A stretch of DNA of 64,000 nucleotides from Anaerolineae bacterium (GCA_023382535.1 JAHDWA010000005.1:186001-250000), one strand, 5' to 3'; numbered from the stretch's first letter, positions 1-8,346 are shown. Program-made: numbers and translations. The notes: generated from the letters alone by a model not told the origin.

Positions 1-1026
1 CAGGATAAAGGCCAGCAGGTCGGCGGAGAGGGCGATGCTCTGTTCCAGGCCGGCGTGCAGTTCCGGGGTGCTGCGGGCTGCGCGCATCATCGGCACGAGC
101 AGCGGCGAGAGAACGACGGCGAAGCCGAGGCCAATCGCCAGGACGAACCAGAGCGGGCGGAGGAGAACCGTGAAGAGTGATGCGGGATGCGGGATGCGTG
201 AAATGTAAGGCGTGAAGCGTCCAGAGAGAGTTTTCTCCAAAACCTGGAATTTTCTCCTCTGCTCCTCTGCTCCCCTGCTCCCCTGCTGCCACAACGTCCA
301 CCCCAGCGCCAGTCCGGTGAAGATGAGCAGGTAAAGGGTGTGATACCAATCTACCAGGGTGGCTAAGATTAAAAAGAGGCAAGAAAGAAAGACGTCACGG
401 ACCTCTCCCCGCCTCCCCTCCCCTTCAAGGTGAGGGGTCGGGGGTGGGGTCAGCGTTCGTAATAACCACAACACGTAAAACGGCGGCCAGATCATGCTGA
501 AAACCTGCATGTGGCCTAACAGGTGGGCCATGTGAAAGGGCGACATGGTGAAGACCAGCCCGCCGACAAAAGCCGCCGGTCGAGCCCCTGTTGCCGGAAA
601 TTTGAGTTGGGTCAATGCGTACAGCGACAGCAGGTAGCCGCCGTAACCGGCCAGGGTAAAACTAACCAAAACCACGCTGTTATAGGCCACCGCCAATCCA
701 AAATTGAGTTGGATCGGCAACGTCCACAGGCTGTTGAAGATGTTGAGGGTGTGGAACAGCAGGCTGGCGCCCAGGGGCGGGTAGAGGTAGTCGGTGAAGA
801 AAGGCGTTGACCGCAGTTCCAGCAGCGCTTTTTTTACCCACCACAGATTCCAGTAGTTTTGCCAGCCGTCGAAGCCGTCGCCGGGGATGCCGTCGGTAAG
901 GTGGAGGACAGCCGGCCAAGTCATCACCATCGTCAGCAGAAAATAGCCGAGCAGGGGCCACAGGTTAGGGGTCGGGGGTTGGGGGTCGGGGGGTAAGGCA
1001 AAGGAGGAAACTTTCCGATGGCTCAT
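1..1026 (-). CDS. Polytopic membrane protein, glycosyltransferase-like (C-terminus cut by window edge)
   Basis: The frame is open from an ATG at 1026 to base 1, giving 342 codons; the C-terminus lies outside the window. After a Pro-rich start the protein is a run of hydrophobic helices, with an early TWPAVLHLTDG segment and an acidic GDGFDGWQNYWNLWW stretch. This resembles uncharacterised Chloroflexota membrane proteins related to YfhO/GT39-type lipid-linked sugar transferases, but the exact family is an inference. The ATG overlaps the stop of the upstream four-helix-bundle remnant (ATGA, 1023-1026). The coding sequence carries several in-frame simple repeats: C-rich palindromic DNA at about 402-451 (encoding TPPPTPHLEGEGRRGE), tandem GGAGCAGGGGAG-type DNA at about 250-300, and GATGCGG repeats at about 180-215. 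These look like inserted repeats in loops rather than family sequence. Confidence 0.75.
   Translation of the reverse strand, partial: MSHRKVSSFALPPDPQPPTPNLWPLLGYFLLTMVMTWPAVLHLTDGIPGDGFDGWQNYWNLWWVKKALLELRSTPFFTDYLYPPLGASLLFHTLNIFNSLWTLPIQLNFGLAVAYNSVVLVSFTLAGYGGYLLSLYALTQLKFPATGARPAAFVGGLVFTMSPFHMAHLLGHMQVFSMIWPPFYVLWLLRTLTPPPTPHLEGEGRRGEVRDVFLSCLFLILATLVDWYHTLYLLIFTGLALGWTLWQQGSRGAEEQRRKFQVLEKTLSGRFTPYISRIPHPASLFTVLLRPLWFVLAIGLGFAVVLSPLLVPMMRAARSTPELHAGLEQSIALSADLLAFIL
402..451. repeat. C-rich palindromic repeat inside the membrane protein gene
   Basis: A run of CCCCTCCCC-type DNA is followed by a GGTGAGGGG arm and then GGGGGTGGGG. It is read in frame without stops. The same style of element recurs at 36650-36684 (in frame in a C45 amidase gene) and at 43481-43537 (between genes). 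Confidence 0.55.
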
Positions 1027-1178
1027 TTTTGTCTGTTGACGCCTTTGATCAGAGCATTCCGCAGCGCATATAGTTGTTTGCCAAGTGATGTTGCCTGTTC
1101 AAAGACTTGGTTCAGTTGTTCTACTAAGTCCATTCCAGCCTGCCATACTCGCAGATCTCGAAAACTCTTAACGAGCAT
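1023..1178 (-). pseudogene. Truncated four-helix-bundle (S23/TIGR02436-type) protein
   Basis: A 51-residue frame starts at the ATG at 1178, chosen over an upstream TTG because AAGGAGG lies about 8 bases before it. The N-terminus KSFRDLRVWQAGMDLVEQ matches the signature of the four-helix-bundle family (KSFRDLxVWQxAxxLV). That family is related to proteins encoded by 23S rRNA intervening sequences and is usually about 115-130 residues. Here the match continues through LYALRNALIKG, roughly helix 2, and then the frame stops. It is therefore less than half the usual length. It may still be translated and coupled to the next gene through the ATGA overlap at 1023-1026, but a folded bundle is unlikely. 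Confidence 0.55.
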
Positions 1179-1256
1179 GCCTGTATCCTCCTTAAACTTG
1201 TACAAAATTCAAAACCGAATTCCCTGTAACATGCTGACCCCTGGCCCCCCGATCCC

Positions 1257-2231
1257 TCAAGTCAGGCTTGTTAAGAACTGGTTTACCCCATGTTTCCATT
1301 GTTCAGGTTCCGCAGCCAAATACGCCTCGTGACCGACGCCGGTGAACGCTTCAAACCACTTTTTGCCGCCGAGCTGGCTGAATACGGCCCTGCCCTCCGC
1401 CAGGGTCGCGCGCGGATCGTTTGTGCCGTGCAGCATTAACGCTGGACATTGGACGCCGCCGGCGTATTCGACCGGATTGTGCCTGAAGCCGGAGCAGTCA
1501 TTTTGAATGCTGGCCCAAAATACCAGGAGTTGAGCCGCCGGAAATGAAGGCAGGCCCACTGCCCTAAAACGGTTCTGTACCGTGGAGAGCATCTTATCAA
1601 AAACAGCCTCAACCATCACACCGGCGGGCTGGATATGGTGGACGCTGATCGCCCGCAGGACAGCCGCGCCGCCCATAGACCGCCCGAACAGAATAACAGG
1701 TTGGCCAGCCGCCAGCGGAGCCGTATACTCAAAGGCTTTGGCCACATCGTCCGCTTCGAAAAAACCAATGCTGGTCTGACTGCCATTGGAACCCCCGCTG
1801 CCGCGAAAATCTACCAGAAACGTGGCATACCCTAACTCGTGCAGAGCCTTAGCCTCCGGCAGCAAGCTGGATTTTGATAAGGCGTAGCCATGAAAAAGCA
1901 GGATCAATCCCTTTGCCTGGGGGTGCGGAATGTGCCAGGCTTCAAGTTCGACGACCTCGTTTACTTTGAAGCGATGAACAGTAAAGGTTAAATTCCAACT
2001 ATCCGGCTTGGAACTGTTCAAGGGCTTTGGAATATTGATCCCGGTGAAGAGCATTTTCACCTTTTGCCAGATAGATAGGAATTCCGGAGCTGCTGTGCGA
2101 TCCCCTGTTTGGCTGAAGGTCAGCATTGCCTGGGCCTGCTTATAGGCGATAAGGTTAAGCAAAATGAAGGTTAACGTGAGGGATACAGCCAGGGCAAATC
2201 CACGTTTGGGTTGTATGCGGCCAGAAGCCAT
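1257..2231 (-). CDS. Alpha/beta hydrolase, membrane-anchored (S33/DUF1749-like lipase fold)
   Basis: A 324-residue protein with one N-terminal hydrophobic helix (about residues 11-30), so probably anchored with the catalytic domain outside. The hydrolase core has an oxyanion-region HGYA motif (about residue 115), the nucleophile elbow GRSMGG with Ser185, Asp272 in HGTNDPRA and His301 in GVGHEAY, giving a complete Ser-Asp-His triad. Serine hydrolases of this shape act on esters, amides or lipids; the substrate cannot be read from the sequence. An AAGAGGAA ribosome site lies just before the ATG at 2231. It sits 9 bases after the stop of the PAP2-like gene direction-wise downstream, in a minus-strand run of membrane and lipid-type genes, which would fit an envelope role. 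Confidence 0.85.
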   Translation of the reverse strand: MASGRIQPKRGFALAVSLTLTFILLNLIAYKQAQAMLTFSQTGDRTAAPEFLSIWQKVKMLFTGINIPKPLNSSKPDSWNLTFTVHRFKVNEVVELEAWHIPHPQAKGLILLFHGYALSKSSLLPEAKALHELGYATFLVDFRGSGGSNGSQTSIGFFEADDVAKAFEYTAPLAAGQPVILFGRSMGGAAVLRAISVHHIQPAGVMVEAVFDKMLSTVQNRFRAVGLPSFPAAQLLVFWASIQNDCSGFRHNPVEYAGGVQCPALMLHGTNDPRATLAEGRAVFSQLGGKKWFEAFTGVGHEAYLAAEPEQWKHGVNQFLTSLT

Positions 2232-2240
2232 ACGTTCCTC

Positions 2241-2834
2241 TTAGAGCAATCTCAACTTATCTGCTAAAGTGACCGTAAATCCCAGCAGCCGGTTAAGTAA
2301 ACAGGTTTGCCGGTAAATAATATATGCCGAACTCCAGCCCATTGCTGCCCCTGCCAGCAAATCTAACGGATAATGCACCCCCCCGAAGATACGGCTCAGC
2401 CCAAAAAGCCCGGCGATGACCAGTAGCCCCCCGCCCCAGGCCCGGTTGTAAAACCAAACCCCGGCGGCGATAGCAAAACCCAAAGCCGCGGCATTGCTGG
2501 GAAAGGAGGAATCGGTGGGATGGTAGAAGAGCAGGTTAACCGCATGCTGGGCAAAAGGCCGGGGACGAAAGTAGAGCAGGTTCAGCCCCTTGAGAATGAT
2601 GTTGGCCAGGACTGCGCTTAACGTCGCGGCCAGGACGGCCCGCTGGTTAGTTCTAGCGAGACTTGCCAGGTCTTTAGACTCAAACCACAGGGCCAGCAGG
2701 GCTAGGGCCAGCACGGTTGGTACAAAGTAATCGTTGAGCAGCAGCCGGGCCGGTCCATCCAGCCAGGGGTAGCGTCCGGCCAGGCCGTTGATGGCCGCAA
2801 ACAGCCAGTAGTCTATAGCGTAGACTAAACTCAT
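2241..2834 (-). CDS. PAP2-superfamily phosphatase-like membrane protein (BcrC-like) with an altered motif 2
   Basis: A 197-residue polytopic protein. The ATG at 2834 is preferred because the longer frame upstream is low-complexity and unlike the family. It carries PAP2 motif 1 (KGLNLLYFRPRP) and motif 3 (SRIFGGVHYPLDLLAG, with the nucleophilic His and supporting Asp). Such enzymes usually dephosphorylate undecaprenyl diphosphate or lipid phosphates at the outer face of the membrane. Motif 2, normally PSGH or PSDH, reads FPSNAAALGF here, so the His that protonates the leaving group is replaced by Ala. The enzyme may be slow, use another residue, or have lost catalysis. Neighbours are an alpha/beta hydrolase and a small membrane protein on the same strand. 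Confidence 0.8.
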   Translation of the reverse strand: MSLVYAIDYWLFAAINGLAGRYPWLDGPARLLLNDYFVPTVLALALLALWFESKDLASLARTNQRAVLAATLSAVLANIILKGLNLLYFRPRPFAQHAVNLLFYHPTDSSFPSNAAALGFAIAAGVWFYNRAWGGGLLVIAGLFGLSRIFGGVHYPLDLLAGAAMGWSSAYIIYRQTCLLNRLLGFTVTLADKLRLL

Positions 2835-2926
2835 AGGGTCATCGAATTTACTCCGCGGAAAGTGGACCGGATTGCGACAGGTAAAGCGCCTGCTTATTAT
2901 CAAACAGATTGCGCCGGTAGTCAAAC

Positions 2927-3322
2927 CTATTCGCCAGGGGCATTCATCTCGTCCTGACGCGAAGCGGGCCGAAGGCCGTATCGAAGGATTAGACCCTGCC
3001 GGTAGCGCCACTGCCAAAATTCTCCGGCCAGCCGGGCGACCAGCAGGGCGCTCAGGCCGCCAGCCACAAATAGGCTGCTCAACTCGCCGCCGGCCAGGCC
3101 GGGGGTAAACAGGCCAGGGGTCGCCGCGAAAAACCAGGTTAAGCTGGTACAGACTAACAGTCCGCCCACCCCTTGCCCAAGTCGCCCCAGGCCCCACCGG
3201 CCCAGGACACTGATGGCCGGTTTCTGGTTGCGTGCCGCCGCCCATTGCAGCGTCCCCAGGCAGGTGATAAAGCAGAGGATAAAATAGTTTTGAGTGATGG
3301 TTGGGTAAAGAGAGAACAACAT
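2927..3322 (-). CDS. Small membrane protein of unknown function
   Basis: A 131-residue protein with about three predicted transmembrane stretches (near residues 8-25, 50-66 and 80-96) and a basic, hydrophilic C-terminal tail. No family was recognised. The ATG at 3322 lies one base after the stop of the EamA transporter gene, and a GGGTG-like ribosome site lies within the end of that gene, so the two are probably translationally coupled. The coding strand is favoured because the hydrophobic periodicity is clean and opposite-strand frames are broken or low-complexity. A partner or accessory role for the transporter is only suggested by the coupling. Confidence 0.65.
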   Translation of the reverse strand: MLFSLYPTITQNYFILCFITCLGTLQWAAARNQKPAISVLGRWGLGRLGQGVGGLLVCTSLTWFFAATPGLFTPGLAGGELSSLFVAGGLSALLVARLAGEFWQWRYRQGLILRYGLRPASRQDEMNAPGE

Positions 3323-3323
3323 G

Positions 3324-4229
3324 TTACACCCAAAACAGAATGACCACGCCTATCATTGCTGCCACCGTACCCACAACTGCCGCCCATCCCAGCCGTTCTT
3401 TGAAGACAAAATGGCTGATTGGCAGCAGAAAGATTGGTGGGAGAGCCATTAGGGTGCTGGCCACGCCAATATGGGTCAACTGGATGGCAATTAATGAGAG
3501 CCAGACCCCCAAAAAGGGGCCAAAAATAGCGCCGCCGACAATGTTCACCATGGCCGGGCGCTCGCTGGCTAACCGCTGGACCGTCGCCCCGGCCTGCCCC
3601 TGAAACAAGGTGATCGCCCATAAGGTGGCTGTTGCCGCCAGCATGCGGATCAGGTTGCCCGACAGCGCCGGAAAATCGCCGCCCAACCCTTTCTTGGCCG
3701 TAATCAAGCCGACAGCCTGGCCCGTGGCCGCCCCCAGGCCAAACAGAACTCCCCATAAATAACGGCGCCGGTCCGGCGAGGTCCGAACCGGGCTGTCCCG
3801 GTCCAGGACGACCCACATTACCCCGCTAATGGCCAGGGCAATTCCAGCCATCTGGCCGATGGTCAACTTTTCGGCCAGGACCAGCCAGGCCAGCAGGGCG
3901 CTGACCACCGGCGACAGGCTCATCAACAGCGACCCCAGGCGCGGCCCAATCCAGACATACGATTGAAACAGGAACCCATCAGCCACCACCAGCCCAATCA
4001 CCCCCGATAGGGCCAGCCAGGACCAGCGTTCCCGCCCCGCCGACAGGGGTAAGAGGCTGCCCTGGAGCAGCCAGTGGGCCGTTAGCAGAAACAGCACCGC
4101 CAGGAGCAGCCGGATCCGGTTGACCACCACCGAGCCGACTTTTTGACCGGCCAGGGTGAAAAATGTCGCTGTTGCCGACCAACAGATTGAAGTACCAAGT
4201 GCCGCAAGTTCGCCAAGGAATGGAGTCAC
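3324..4229 (-). CDS. EamA/DMT-family transporter
   Basis: A 301-residue protein of ten predicted transmembrane helices arranged as two EamA repeats, the normal length for drug/metabolite transporters. The first repeat ends with the conserved PVVSALLAWLVLAEKLTIGQ segment and the second with PIFLLPISHFVFKERLGW, each carrying the typical Glu before the last helix. These proteins export or import small metabolites (amino acids, nucleotides, sugars); the substrate is not predictable. The gene heads a short minus-strand run coupled to the following small membrane protein. The 75-base gap to the upstream FHA gene shows no clear terminator. Confidence 0.9.
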   Translation of the reverse strand: MTPFLGELAALGTSICWSATATFFTLAGQKVGSVVVNRIRLLLAVLFLLTAHWLLQGSLLPLSAGRERWSWLALSGVIGLVVADGFLFQSYVWIGPRLGSLLMSLSPVVSALLAWLVLAEKLTIGQMAGIALAISGVMWVVLDRDSPVRTSPDRRRYLWGVLFGLGAATGQAVGLITAKKGLGGDFPALSGNLIRMLAATATLWAITLFQGQAGATVQRLASERPAMVNIVGGAIFGPFLGVWLSLIAIQLTHIGVASTLMALPPIFLLPISHFVFKERLGWAAVVGTVAAMIGVVILFWV

Positions 4230-4304
4230 AGGTTATCTCTTTTCAATATGTCTATTTGAGGGAACTGATCTAAAACTCTTTAGTTCCTATAAGTTCCGTT
4301 TGCT

Positions 4305-6437
4305 TCACTTATTGATTTGCTGGGGATCCTGGCCGGGAAACTGCATAAAGACCTGCCGCTGTTCGGGAACAATCCAGGAGAGAATGACTTCTCCCTCCGA
4401 TACCTGGAATTCCCGCCCGGTGCTAAACGCACGCTGGCCAGCCGGGGAAGTCCAGACGGCCCGGTAACCGCCGGGGAGCAGCTCCACTGAAATTTCTGCG
4501 CCGGCGTCGAGTTTGATTTCCTGGCCGCCGCTCAGGCCACCGCCCGAGAGGGTCAGGACAGCGTAATTGTTCTCAAGGGTGCCATTGGCCGCGACAAAAA
4601 GGGCTTTGCCCGCCGGAGCGGCGGGATAGCTGCCTGTGATGGGGCCGGGCGTAGCTGTACCTGCGGGCGTTGGGGTGGGTGTCGGGGTTGGGATAGCAAC
4701 AGTTAGCTCATCGTAGGTCTCGATGGCGCTCCGGTCCTCTTCCGGCACAACCCACATCACCATGATTTTGTCCGCAACTGCCGTAAAATCTGCCCCGCTG
4801 GCAAAGCCGCCTCGCGGGCCGGGCGAACTCCATGTGGCGCGGTAAAAATCAGGTTCCAGGACAAGCTGGACCTCGCCGTCGGCTGGGACCTCAACTCGAT
4901 CTCCCCCACCCACCGATTCGCCCTCCAGGGTCAGCAAAGCCGGGTGGTTGGCCATACTGCGATTACTGGCAATGAGCAGGGTTTTACCGGCCGGAGCGCG
5001 AATGACCTGTTCTCTGGGGGCAGTGGCCGTGGGCGCCGGCAAGGGTGTGTTGGTTGGCTGGACGGTCACCTCTGGAAGTTGGGGTGTGGGGACGCTCACG
5101 ACCGGCACGGCGGCGGTGTTGCTCGTGGTCACAAAAGCGGGATCGGCAGTAACCCAGCCCGCACCCCCTGGCCCATTGGCAAAGCGGATTTGCCACCACT
5201 GACCCTGCTCTGCGCTGGCCTGGCCAATAATTTCGGCGGGAGCGCTTTGAGTCAATTGGCCGATCAAGCTGTACTGTGTGCCCGGCCCGCTCCGCACATT
5301 AAGGGCCGGCACGTTGAGAGTCAGCAGCGCGCCGGGCGACGTGGACGTTGCCGGAACAGGGGTGGGACCGGGAGACAGAGTTGGGTTGGGGGTAAAGGTA
5401 GCCGCTGGCGCAGGGATTGGCGTGGCCGTAGGCAGTAGGGGCGCGGCGGTGGGATTAGGTGTAGCCACAGCGGCGGGTTCGCTGACAGCAGGGGTGTTGG
5501 ACTGGCCTGCCACCCTAAGATTCGAAATTGTCTGGGCGCTGACCTGCCCCGCCGAGTTGTAAGCCCGGACTTCCAGGGTGAGGGGGCCGGGCTGGCTGGT
5601 CCGCCACTGCAAAGCGGCATTTAGCGTCGGTGCAACCTCGACCAGTTGGGTGTCTACCTCGTCCACCTTGCGTCCGTTAGCCCATAGTTCCAGCCGCGTC
5701 ACCCCGGTTGCATCTGAGGCCAGCACCTGCACGGTAATCGGCTCATGGAGGGGAACGGCGCTGTTGTTGGCCGGGGCCTGGCTAATGGTCAGGGTTGGTC
5801 CTGTGAGTGTGACCGCCGGAGTCTCCTGCCCGGCAAACCAATACCGATACAAGCCCCAGCAGAACAGGCCCGTAATAATGAAACCGGCCAGGCCGGCGGC
5901 CAGAAGCAGCCCCCATATAGGCCACCTGGATTGGGGATAGGCGCGGGTCTCCTGAGCGGGGGGTGTAACCGGGACGGGAGACGGCTCGGGTTGGGGATAG
6001 GTGCGGATCTCCTCGGGAGGTGATGTAACCTCGTCGGGGAGTGTAACCGGGACGAAAGACTGCTCGGGTTGGGGATAAGCATGGATTTCCTGGGGAGGGG
6101 GTGTAACCGGGACGAGAGACTGCTCGACTCTGAGCGTGTACGGGCCAAGACCAATGAGGTCATTCGGCCGCACTGCTGCCGCTTGGTTGAGCGGCTGGCC
6201 GTTAAGCATCGTACCGTTGACCGTCTGCAAATCCTCGACGAAGAGCTGGTCGCCCTGCCAGGTCAACCGGGCATGATGGCGGGAGACGCGGGGGTCGTCG
6301 AGGTGAAGGTCGGCGGTGGGGGCGCGGCCAATGAGCAGCCCGCTGGGCGGGACAGGCACGATTTTCACACCATTGGAGCCGTCGTTTAGAATCACTTGCC
6401 ACTCAGCCTGAAGCGGCGGCTGCGGAACATCCGTCAT
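4305..6437 (-). CDS. FHA-domain membrane protein with Ig-like, SH3b and duplicated C-terminal domains
   Basis: A 710-residue protein. The ATG at 6437 is chosen over a longer frame because GGAAGGAG sits 6 bases before it and the FHA domain begins right after. Order: an FHA domain (about 10-90, LLIGRAPTADLHLDDPRVSRHHARL) that binds phosphothreonine; three near-identical Pro-rich repeats (AYPQPE... PVPVTPP); one transmembrane helix (about 180-205); an Ig-like domain; a Pro/Thr linker; an SH3b domain (LNVRSGPGTQYSLIGQL) that in many proteins binds cell wall; and two copies of an about 90-residue beta domain, each starting GKxLxxA and ending with a WxVPE motif. FHA should be cytoplasmic and the rest outside. 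It is divergent from the Ser/Thr kinase at 6645, a likely phosphorylation partner. Confidence 0.88.
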   Translation of the reverse strand: MTDVPQPPLQAEWQVILNDGSNGVKIVPVPPSGLLIGRAPTADLHLDDPRVSRHHARLTWQGDQLFVEDLQTVNGTMLNGQPLNQAAAVRPNDLIGLGPYTLRVEQSLVPVTPPPQEIHAYPQPEQSFVPVTLPDEVTSPPEEIRTYPQPEPSPVPVTPPAQETRAYPQSRWPIWGLLLAAGLAGFIITGLFCWGLYRYWFAGQETPAVTLTGPTLTISQAPANNSAVPLHEPITVQVLASDATGVTRLELWANGRKVDEVDTQLVEVAPTLNAALQWRTSQPGPLTLEVRAYNSAGQVSAQTISNLRVAGQSNTPAVSEPAAVATPNPTAAPLLPTATPIPAPAATFTPNPTLSPGPTPVPATSTSPGALLTLNVPALNVRSGPGTQYSLIGQLTQSAPAEIIGQASAEQGQWWQIRFANGPGGAGWVTADPAFVTTSNTAAVPVVSVPTPQLPEVTVQPTNTPLPAPTATAPREQVIRAPAGKTLLIASNRSMANHPALLTLEGESVGGGDRVEVPADGEVQLVLEPDFYRATWSSPGPRGGFASGADFTAVADKIMVMWVVPEEDRSAIETYDELTVAIPTPTPTPTPAGTATPGPITGSYPAAPAGKALFVAANGTLENNYAVLTLSGGGLSGGQEIKLDAGAEISVELLPGGYRAVWTSPAGQRAFSTGREFQVSEGEVILSWIVPEQRQVFMQFPGQDPQQINK

Positions 6438-6518
6438 AACACTCCTTCCTTTCCCAGCGTCAATATAGCCCAAGTGACGTTGAATGTCTAATTCTGTTCG
6501 AAGGGTGTAACAGGCTGG

Positions 6519-6593
6519 AGGTGACTGGCACTTGGTTAGTATTAGTTTGTCAATTTTATTCACCTTTCCAGAGAAAAAAAGTGCCAGTCACCT
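6519..6593. mobile_element. MITE/REP-like element, copy 1
   Basis: A 75-base element with perfect 15-base terminal inverted repeats, AGGTGACTGGCACTT (6519-6533) and AAGTGCCAGTCACCT (6579-6593). It lies between the divergent FHA and kinase genes. Related copies lie at 26443-26519 and 27782-27866. No transposase is present in the window. Confidence 0.8.
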
Positions 6594-6608
6594 GAGTTGG
6601 TTTCAACC

Positions 6609-6636
6609 TTGATACTTTAACCTGATAAGGTATAAT
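6609..6636 (+). promoter_or_regulatory. Sigma70-type promoter of the kinase gene
   Basis: TTGATA (6609-6614), a 16-base spacer and a perfect TATAAT (6631-6636). The kinase ATG at 6645 is only 8 bases past the -10 box, so the start of transcription would fall at or next to the start codon, predicting a leaderless mRNA. Confidence 0.6.
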
Positions 6637-6644
6637 TAGCCGCT

Positions 6645-8297
6645 ATGGAAGAATTGATCGGCCAGAGCCTTGGCCAGTACCGGATTGTCGAAATAATTGG
6701 GCAGGGCGGCATGGCGACCGTGTTCAGAGCACGCCAGCCGGGGCTGGAGCGATGGGTTGCGGTAAAAGTGCTGCCGCCCCACTACGCCGCCGACCCGCAC
6801 TTTAGCGCCCATTTTCTGCGCGAGGCCCAGGCGATTGCCCAGTTAGAGCATCCTCACATCCTCCCCGTGTACGATTTTGGCCAGCAGGGCCGCTATATCT
6901 ACCTGGTCATGCGTTACATCGAAGGTTCCCGCACCCTGGCCGACATCATGCCGCAGCCGCTTGCCTTTAAGCAAATGTTGGGTTATCTCGACCAGGTGGC
7001 GGCGGCGCTGGATTATGCCCACGAACGGGGTATTGTCCACCGGGATATTAAACCGACGAATATCCTGCTCAATCAGAATTGGGTTTTTCTGGCCGATTTT
7101 GGCCTGGCCCGGCTGACCCAGGCCGGCGCCTCGCCGACAATTACGGACGTGGCTTTGGGCACGCCGGCGTATATGTCGCCGGAGCAGGGCCGGGGGGCCA
7201 AAGTAGATGCCCGGACCGATATTTACGCCCTGGGCGTCATCGTTTATGAAATGCTGACCGGCGAAATCCCCCATGGGGCCGAGTCGAGCCAGGCTATTCT
7301 TTACCGGCGAAACCACGAAGCGCCGCCTTTGCTCCAGGTTTATCGCCCGGAGATTCCGCCCCTGCTGGATCAAATTGTGCAAAAGGCCCTGGCGCTCGAT
7401 CCGGCGGCCCGTTTTCAAAGCGCCGGCGCTCTGGTCAAGGCGCTGCGCCAGGGGGTCCCGGAACCGCAGGCCAGCCAATTGCTGACCGCCGTTGTGCCGG
7501 ATCGCTCTGTTTTTTGGCCGCCCTCCAGCCCACCTGTTTCTCCTCTGCCACCCCCAGCCGATGCTCCGTCTCCTCCTGCCGCCAGGCTCAACTGGCTATG
7601 GGGGGCTATCGCCGGATTGACCGCCGTGATTGTGCTGGGGCTGCTGCTGGTGGGGGCTTTGTGGCTGCGCAACCGCCCGGTTGAGGCTGACCCTACCCGT
7701 GCCGGAGGCCAGGCGCCGGCGCCCGATACGCCCAGCCCGACTCAGGTGGCCAATCTCCCGGCTACGGCCACAGCCCTGCCTCCCGCTACCCCCACCGCCC
7801 CGGCCCAAAATTGCAGCGCCGGCGCCGGCGGACCTTTCGCCGAAGTCTGGCCGGAGTACCGTGACCGCCTGGGCTGTCCGGCCGGCGACCCCGAAACGCT
7901 CTCGACGATTGCTGAGGAGGCGTTCCAGGGCGGGCATCTGTTTTGGAGCAGAAACACGGATCAAGTTTATATTGTCTACGACCGGCGGAAGGACGGGACG
8001 GAGTTAACCGAGGGCCAGTGGCAGTTAGTCCCGCCGGAGTGGAAATGGGACGGCAGCAACCCCGAAGGGGTGGGTCTGACCCCGCCGCCGGGCCTGGTCG
8101 AACCGAAGCGCGGCTTTGGCTGGCTGTGGCGCACCCACCTGGGCGGAGCCGAAGGACCGCTCGGCTGGGCCTTGGATCGAGAGTACGGCTTTGATAACCT
8201 GGGGCAGGTGCAGCAGTTTGAGCAGGGCTTGATGTTCAAGGGGAGCGCGTCCCGAATTTATGTACTCTTGAATAACGGCCAATTTTACATCGAGTAG
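6645..8297 (+). CDS. Membrane Ser/Thr protein kinase (PknB-like) with an extracytoplasmic domain
   Basis: A 550-residue Hanks-type kinase. The catalytic domain (about 12-275) shows the Gly loop GQGGMATVF, Lys41 in VAVKVL, HRDIKPTNILL, DFGLAR and GTPAYMSPEQ, so all residues for ATP use and phosphotransfer are present. A Pro-rich juxtamembrane segment and one transmembrane helix (about 312-336) follow, then a Thr/Pro stalk and an extracytoplasmic domain of about 160 residues with Trp-rich repeats and two Cys. That domain looks like a sensor or wall-binding module and has no PASTA repeats. The divergent FHA protein is the natural candidate reader of its phosphorylation, which is inference from position. 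The start follows a TATAAT box by 8 bases, with no Shine-Dalgarno. Confidence 0.93.
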   Translation: MEELIGQSLGQYRIVEIIGQGGMATVFRARQPGLERWVAVKVLPPHYAADPHFSAHFLREAQAIAQLEHPHILPVYDFGQQGRYIYLVMRYIEGSRTLADIMPQPLAFKQMLGYLDQVAAALDYAHERGIVHRDIKPTNILLNQNWVFLADFGLARLTQAGASPTITDVALGTPAYMSPEQGRGAKVDARTDIYALGVIVYEMLTGEIPHGAESSQAILYRRNHEAPPLLQVYRPEIPPLLDQIVQKALALDPAARFQSAGALVKALRQGVPEPQASQLLTAVVPDRSVFWPPSSPPVSPLPPPADAPSPPAARLNWLWGAIAGLTAVIVLGLLLVGALWLRNRPVEADPTRAGGQAPAPDTPSPTQVANLPATATALPPATPTAPAQNCSAGAGGPFAEVWPEYRDRLGCPAGDPETLSTIAEEAFQGGHLFWSRNTDQVYIVYDRRKDGTELTEGQWQLVPPEWKWDGSNPEGVGLTPPPGLVEPKRGFGWLWRTHLGGAEGPLGWALDREYGFDNLGQVQQFEQGLMFKGSASRIYVLLNNGQFYIE

Positions 8298-8323
8298 CAG
8301 GTCATGCTTTAAGCGTGACCTGC
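8297..8323 (+). terminator. Hairpin after the kinase gene (weak terminator)
   Basis: GCAGGTCA (8297-8304) pairs with TGACCTGC (8316-8323), and a short GCTT/AAGC helix extends it inward. No T-run follows, so it may attenuate or protect RNA rather than terminate fully. It starts in the stop codon and lies before the MOSC gene. Confidence 0.4.
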
Positions 8324-8346
8324 TCCAGATTATGAGGAGGGAACTA

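Noticed and set aside
680..961. 93-codon open frame on the minus strand
   Set aside because: It is a shifted frame of the membrane protein at 1-1026; the other frame gives clear transmembrane helices and stays open to the window edge.
2835..3245. N-terminal extension of the PAP2-like protein
   Set aside because: It overlaps the small membrane protein gene in another frame and has Arg/Pro/Gly-rich low-complexity sequence unlike PAP2 proteins.
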